Below, piece after piece: positions 4,939-5,487 of a DNA stretch of 5,487 bases. Positions within the stretch are counted from its first letter, which is position 1, and each line of letters starts with the position of its first letter. This DNA is from Candidatus Omnitrophota bacterium (GTDB lineage: Bacteria; Omnitrophota; Gorgyraeia; B26-G9). The notes under the pieces were generated by a model, which was not told the origin of the DNA, ran no database searches, and worked only from the letters and a program-made list of their open reading frames with translations. Location of the stretch: contig DAOVNL010000070.1 of the NCBI GenBank assembly GCA_030630245.1, positions 1 to 5,487 of the forward strand, written 5' to 3'. The translations under genes and the position numbers were made by a program.

Positions 4939-5487
4939 TCAGCTTTTCTTTAAAAACTCTATCGCGTTTTTGAATATCTTCAATCCATCAGGAATTCCGC
5001 TGAACTTTTCTCTGGTCCATCGCGGATGCTGCGTTTTAAAAACACAGCGCTCCGGATGAGGCATCAGCCCGAATATCCTGCCTGTTTTGTCGCAAATGCC
5101 TGCTATGTGCTCAACGGACCCATTAGGATTATCCGGGTAAGATGATATCAACCCTTTGCTATCGCAGTATTGAAAGACTGCCTGCCCCTCATTTTTGATC
5201 TTTTCTAAAATTTCTTTCGACTCCGGGATAAATTTACCTTCGCCGTGAGCAACCGGCAAATAAATAACCTCAGAAATCCCCTTAGTCCATACACACCGGC
5301 ATTCTGTTTTCTGTATTCTGTTGTCTGTCTTCTGTCCTCTGACTTCTGGTTTTTTGAGATACACCCACCTGTCTTCAAATTTACCCGAATCATTGCTGCT
5401 GAGCGTAACTTTTTGCTGCCAGTTTCTGTTACCGGGCAATATCCCTGTTTTGACCAGTACCTGGAAGCCGTTGCAGATTCCAAGCAC
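4939..5487 (-). CDS. purQ: Phosphoribosylformylglycinamidine synthase, glutaminase subunit (PurQ), C-terminal part with in-frame repeat insertion
   Basis: This is a class I glutamine amidotransferase that releases ammonia from glutamine for PurL at step 4 of purine synthesis. The 182 visible residues start inside the gene: the first codon is GTG, an internal Val, and the N-terminal part lies beyond the window edge. The nucleophile motif LGICNGFQ (2-9, Cys5), SNDSGKFEDRWVYLK (31-45), LPVAHGEGKF (77-86), NPNGSVEHIAGICD (120-133), GLMPHPER (140-147, His144 and Glu146 completing the triad) and HPRWTRE (154-160) are all intact. Residues 47-63, between WVYLK and CVWTKGI, are encoded by a heptanucleotide tandem repeat and add a Lys/Arg/Gln/Glu-rich stretch where relatives have only a few residues. 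The frame is kept, so the enzyme may still work with a longer surface loop. It could instead be the C-terminal domain of a long PurL; the upstream sequence would decide. Confidence 0.93.
   Translation of the reverse strand: MLGICNGFQVLVKTGILPGNRNWQQKVTLSSNDSGKFEDRWVYLKKPEVRGQKTDNRIQKTECRCVWTKGISEVIYLPVAHGEGKFIPESKEILEKIKNEGQAVFQYCDSKGLISSYPDNPNGSVEHIAGICDKTGRIFGLMPHPERCVFKTQHPRWTREKFSGIPDGLKIFKNAIEFLKKS
5301..5349. repeat. Heptanucleotide tandem repeat inside purQ
   Basis: Seven consecutive 7-nt units fit NTTCTGT on the plus strand: two copies of ATTCTGT, then TTTCTGT, TGTCTGT, CTTCTGT, CCTCTGA and CTTCTGG, with no gaps. On the coding strand they read roughly ACAGAAN. Because 7 is not a multiple of 3, the unit is read in all three frames in turn, giving a 7-residue peptide period, visible as GQKTDNR then IQKTECR. 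The shadow frame gives a similar peptide (QKSEDRRQTTEYRKQ), as expected for such a repeat. It resembles the heptanucleotide STRR-type repeats known in cyanobacteria in form, though not necessarily in origin. Confidence 0.8.

Noticed and set aside
5301..5349. CRISPR array
   Set aside because: Units are 7 nt with no spacers, so this is a simple tandem repeat within a coding sequence.
5205..5483. 92-codon minus-strand frame overlapping purQ
   Set aside because: It is a shadow of purQ. Its Arg/Lys/Glu/Gln-rich part is just the heptamer repeat read in another frame.
5485..5487. Apparent start codon of purQ at the window edge
   Set aside because: The codon is GTG, encoding the Val before LGICNGFQ in the middle of the amidotransferase domain. 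The real start lies outside the window.

Overview
The window carries one gene-dense block, with every supported gene on the minus strand. Read in the direction of transcription (high to low coordinates) the order is purQ (5' part outside the window), a 227-bp gap, purM, purD, purE, a fused tsaC/YrdC-low-molecular-weight phosphatase gene, rpiB, and glyA (3' part outside the window). From purM onward the spacing is tight: 1 bp, 19 bp, 2 bp, a 4-bp ATGA overlap, then 23 bp. This looks like one co-transcribed operon. The plus strand shows only shadow reading frames.

The block is metabolically coherent. PurD, PurQ, PurM and PurE are steps 2, 4, 5 and 6 of de novo purine synthesis. RpiB interconverts ribulose-5-P and ribose-5-P, the precursor of PRPP. 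GlyA makes glycine, which PurD consumes, and methylene-tetrahydrofolate, the source of formyl groups for the pathway. The fused gene is the outlier: a threonylcarbamoyl-AMP synthase domain (tRNA t6A pathway) joined to an arsenate-reductase/YwlE-like phosphatase domain. The downstream order (tsaC-like, phosphatase, rpiB, glyA) resembles the Bacillus subtilis ywlC-ywlE-ywlF(rpiB)-glyA neighbourhood, with two of its genes fused here.

The 227-bp gap between purQ and purM is the only non-coding stretch of any size. It holds an imperfect palindromic element of about 86 bp with TTGTCATTCT/AGAATGACAA ends, a 9-bp inverted repeat (CGTATTGAG/CTCAATACG) near both edges, and a plausible sigma-70-type promoter for purM. 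Inside purQ itself sits a 49-bp heptanucleotide tandem repeat (seven units of roughly NTTCTGT). It is read through in frame and adds a hydrophilic loop to the protein.

The organism is bacterial, with moderate GC content and good Shine-Dalgarno sites before most genes. Separate PurQ, the TsaC-phosphatase fusion and the dispersed short repeats suggest an uncultured lineage, perhaps Omnitrophota-like. That assignment rests on general impression and is weak. The core genes are ordinary housekeeping genes. The unusual material is the repeat inside purQ, the domain fusion, and the repeat-bounded gap.
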